From JANMZR01 sp031383555 (lineage in GTDB: Bacteria > Bacteroidota > Bacteroidia > Cytophagales > Spirosomataceae): a stretch of DNA of 54,692 bases. Under the pieces are notes generated by a model. It did no database searches. It saw nothing but the letters and a program-made list of their open reading frames with translations, and was not told the origin of the DNA. The stretch covers positions 1-54,692 of the forward strand of contig JANMZR010000294.1 in NCBI GenBank assembly GCA_031383555.1. Direction: 5' to 3'. Position numbers and translations under genes: made by a program. Numbering within the stretch: position 1 is the stretch's first letter; the number at the start of each line of letters is the position of its first letter. Of the stretch, positions 52,375-54,692 are shown piece after piece.

Positions 52375-54692
52375 ATGACATTAGACCAATACATTGACAA
52401 CATAAATAAACGATACAAACTCGGTAATGCTACCGAGCATACTTTTCGTGGCGACCTACAACAACTTTTAGAAAGTTTAGTGCCCGACATCAGGGCTACT
52501 AACGAACCCAAAAGACAATCTTGCGGAGCACCCGATTATATTCTGACCAAAAAAGAAATTCCCGTTGGTTTTATTGAAGCAAAAGACATTGGCGACAAAG
52601 ACCTTGAAGGAACAAAGAAAACGGGAAACAAAGAACAGTTCGACCGTTATAAGGCTTCACTTAACAACCTAATTTTCACCGACTATTTAGACTTCCATTT
52701 ATACATTGATGGAATTTTTGTAACAAAAATTGCTGTTGCAACCTCCCCCGACCCCTCCAAAGGAGGGGAGATAAAACCTCTTCCCGAAAACTTTGCAGCG
52801 TTCACCAATCTAATAAAAGATTTTTCTACTCACATTGGGCAAACAATAAAAAGCAGTAAAAAACTAGCAGAAATGATGGCAGGTAAAGCCCGCTTGCTCA
52901 GTGATGTTATTGAAAAGGCATTGACCAGTGACGAAGCAAATAAAGAAGACAGTACACTTAAAGACCAGATGAATGCCTTTCGGCAAATACTTATTCACGA
53001 CATTACTGCTAAAGGTTTTGCTGATGTGTATGCTCAAACCATTGCTTATGGAATGTTTGCGGCTCGTTTACACGACCCAACTTTGCCAACATTTAGCCGA
53101 CAAGAAGCTGCTGAATTAATTCCAAAATCAAATCCGTTTTTACGCAAACTATTTGGCTACATTGCCGGACCCGACCTTGACGACCGTATTAAATGGATTG
53201 TTGACAGTTTGGTAGAAATATTTTTGGCGTGTAATGTTGAAGAAATTTTAAAAAACTACAACCCCCACCGTACCTCCCCCAAAGGTGGAGGACAAGGAGA
53301 AGACCCAATCATCCATTTTTATGAAACATTTTTGAGTGAGTACGACCCGAAATTGCGAAAGGCTCGTGGCGTTTGGTACACACCTGCACCAGTTGTAAAT
53401 TTTATTGTTCGGGCAGTTGATGATATTTTAAAAACCGAATTTGATTTACCCAACGGACTTGCCGACACCAGCAAAACACAAATAGACCTCCCTAATCCCT
53501 CAAAAGGAGGGACTTATAAGGTGGAAGTTCATAAAGTGCAAATATTGGATCCAGCCACAGGCACAGGAACTTTTTTAGCTGAGGCAGTAAAACATATTCA
53601 CAAAAAATTTGAAGGGCAACAAGGCATTTGGAGCAATTATGTAGAAACGCATTTATTGCCTCGCCTCAATGGTTTTGAGTTGCTGATGGCAAGTTACGCA
53701 ATGGCACACCTTAAATTAGATTTGCTTCTAACTGAAACAGGTTACAAACCAACTCTCCCCTCCTTTGGAGGGGCAGGGGTTGGTCAAAGGCTTAGGGTTT
53801 ACCTTACCAACAGCTTAGAAGAACACCACCCCGACACAGGAACGCTCTTTGCAAATTGGTTAAGCACAGAAGCCAACGAAGCCAATCATATCAAAAGAGA
53901 TACGCCAGTAATGTGTGTAATTGGAAATCCGCCATACAGCGGTGAAAGTGCAAACAAAGGCGAATGGATTATGAGCCTGATGGAAGATTACAAAAAAGAA
54001 CCCGGCGGAAAAGAAAAACTGAAAGAAAGAAATCCAAAATGGATAAACGATGACTATGTTAAGTTTATGCGTTACGGACAGCATTTTATAGAAAAAAACG
54101 GAAGCGGTGTTTTAGCTTTTATTAATCCTCACGGTTTTTTAGACAACCCAACTTTTCGTGGTATGCGTTGGAACTTGCTAAAAACGTATGACAAGATTTA
54201 TACAATAGATTTACACGGAAACGCTAAGAAAAAAGAAACAGCGCCAGACGGAAGTGCAGACATAAATGTATTTGATATTATGCAAGGGGTTTCTATCAAT
54301 TTATTTGTAAAAACAGGAAAGAAAAAACCGAATGAACTTGGCAAAGTATTTCATTTTGATTTATTGGGTAAACGAGAAATGAAGTATGATTTTTTAAATG
54401 AAAATTCAATCAAAACTGTTGCCTACAAAGAATTACCCAACATTGCACCAAATTACTTTTTTGCAAGTAAGGATTTTGAAGAACAAACTTCTTACGATAA
54501 AGGATTTTCCGTTAATGAATTATTTCCTCTAAATAATGTTGGCATCGTAACTGCGAAAGACTCTGTATTAATAAAAGACTCAAAAAAAGATTTGATTAAT
54601 TGTGTTTCCGAAAATTACTCAATTGAGATTAATGAAAATGCCATAAAAAAGATTACATACAGACCCTTTGATAATAAATTAGTGTATTATGA
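52375..54692 (+). CDS. Single-chain restriction-modification enzyme (type IIG/ISP-like), partial
   Basis: The frame opens at 52375 directly after an in-frame TAA and stays open for 772 codons to the window end. Residues about 20-75 look like a PD-(D/E)XK nuclease: the Pro-Asp in GAPDYIL (Asp54), and Glu68-x-Lys70 in VGFIEAKDI. A helical linker leads to an N6-adenine methyltransferase with the cofactor motif ILDPATGTGTFLAEAV (390-405) and catalytic NPPYS (518-522). After this a type ISP/Eco57I-like target region begins (FINPHGFLDNPTFRGMRWNL). No helicase domain lies between nuclease and methylase, so a type IIG-like layout fits. Four GC-rich palindromes interrupt the coding sequence in frame. 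The C-terminus and any specificity partner lie outside the window. Confidence 0.9.
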   Translation, partial: MTLDQYIDNINKRYKLGNATEHTFRGDLQQLLESLVPDIRATNEPKRQSCGAPDYILTKKEIPVGFIEAKDIGDKDLEGTKKTGNKEQFDRYKASLNNLIFTDYLDFHLYIDGIFVTKIAVATSPDPSKGGEIKPLPENFAAFTNLIKDFSTHIGQTIKSSKKLAEMMAGKARLLSDVIEKALTSDEANKEDSTLKDQMNAFRQILIHDITAKGFADVYAQTIAYGMFAARLHDPTLPTFSRQEAAELIPKSNPFLRKLFGYIAGPDLDDRIKWIVDSLVEIFLACNVEEILKNYNPHRTSPKGGGQGEDPIIHFYETFLSEYDPKLRKARGVWYTPAPVVNFIVRAVDDILKTEFDLPNGLADTSKTQIDLPNPSKGGTYKVEVHKVQILDPATGTGTFLAEAVKHIHKKFEGQQGIWSNYVETHLLPRLNGFELLMASYAMAHLKLDLLLTETGYKPTLPSFGGAGVGQRLRVYLTNSLEEHHPDTGTLFANWLSTEANEANHIKRDTPVMCVIGNPPYSGESANKGEWIMSLMEDYKKEPGGKEKLKERNPKWINDDYVKFMRYGQHFIEKNGSGVLAFINPHGFLDNPTFRGMRWNLLKTYDKIYTIDLHGNAKKKETAPDGSADINVFDIMQGVSINLFVKTGKKKPNELGKVFHFDLLGKREMKYDFLNENSIKTVAYKELPNIAPNYFFASKDFEEQTSYDKGFSVNELFPLNNVGIVTAKDSVLIKDSKKDLINCVSENYSIEINENAIKKITYRPFDNKLVYY
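52741..52770. repeat. In-frame GC-rich palindrome 1 in the restriction gene
   Basis: The core CCCCTCCAAAGGAGGGG is a perfect hairpin preceded by ACCTCCCCCGA. Read in frame it gives TSPDPSKGGE. It lies in the linker after the nuclease domain. Confidence 0.8.
53271..53300. repeat. In-frame GC-rich palindrome 2 in the restriction gene
   Basis: ACCTCCCCCAAAGGTGGAGG gives TSPKGGGQGE in frame. The stem is CCTCC/GGAGG. It lies before the conserved FYETFLSEYDPKLRKARGVW segment. Confidence 0.7.
53487..53511. repeat. In-frame GC-rich palindrome 3 in the restriction gene
   Basis: CCTCCCTAATCCCTCAAAAG then GAGGG encodes LPNPSKGG in frame. It lies just upstream of the methylase cofactor motif. Confidence 0.75.
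53753..53783. repeat. In-frame GC-rich palindrome 4 (reverse orientation) in the restriction gene
   Basis: CTCTCCCCTCCTTTGGAGGG then GCAGGGGTTGG is the reverse complement of the layout of copy 1. In frame it reads LPSFGGAGVG. It lies between methylase motifs I and IV. Confidence 0.78.

Noticed and set aside
1..54692. CRISPR array, tRNA, rRNA, prophage or transposase
   Set aside because: No regular spacer repeats, T-arm sequences, phage genes or transposase motifs were found by reading.

Overview
The window comes from a Bacteroidota chromosome, most likely of the Cytophagia type. The evidence is a secreted protein with a type IX secretion C-terminal domain, many proteins of families common in this phylum (DUF983, DUF2490, DUF4260, DUF2147, DUF3995, DUF1080), AT-rich spacers, the Bacteroidota promoter form (TTTG about 19-20 nt before TAnnTTTG) ahead of several genes, and almost no Shine-Dalgarno sequences before start codons. 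No rRNA, tRNA, CRISPR array, prophage or intact insertion sequence was seen.

Layout. 1-3.5 kb (minus): a truncated secreted dehydrogenase-like protein with an N-terminal blue-copper domain, and a DUF1080 sugar-processing protein. 3.8-8.5 kb (plus): a compact DUF983/DUF2490/rhodanese cluster, a penicillin-acylase-family hydrolase and a small membrane protein. 8.6-9.7 kb is decaying accessory DNA: a frameshifted antitoxin before an intact PIN toxin, then a pseudogene with three internal stops. 9.7-17.4 kb: moeA, a conserved gene of unknown function, a T9SS-exported beta-helix protein, a membrane phosphoesterase, lptB and a PspC protein. 17.4-26.9 kb: a histone-deacetylase-like hydrolase, an ABC importer whose binding protein is fused to an OmpA peptidoglycan-binding domain, an Nramp-like transporter without the classic metal motifs, an exported aminotransferase-fold enzyme and a ComM/YifB ATPase. 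26.9-29.3 kb: a two-component system and a lone acyl carrier protein.

29.4-47.1 kb holds two complete tripartite RND efflux systems. They point away from each other around a tail-specific protease. The minus-strand system is joined to a TetR regulator, a hotdog thioesterase, a flavodoxin-fold reductase, DUF4260 and DUF2147, with a palindromic operator candidate upstream of the group. The plus-strand system is TetR-TolC-adaptor-pump, with a well-formed promoter whose -7 box is bracketed by an inverted repeat. 47.2-52.1 kb: DUF3995, a membrane MutS-like ATPase, a small unknown protein, an esterase, and prfB with its programmed +1 frameshift site.

52.4 kb to the window end is a single-chain restriction-modification enzyme (PD-(D/E)XK nuclease plus N6-adenine methylase) that continues past the edge. 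Its reading frame contains four copies of a short GC-rich palindrome. Related copies lie between genes elsewhere in the window, including between the adaptor and pump genes of both efflux operons. These in-frame repeat insertions and the ABC binding protein-OmpA fusion are the most unusual observations.
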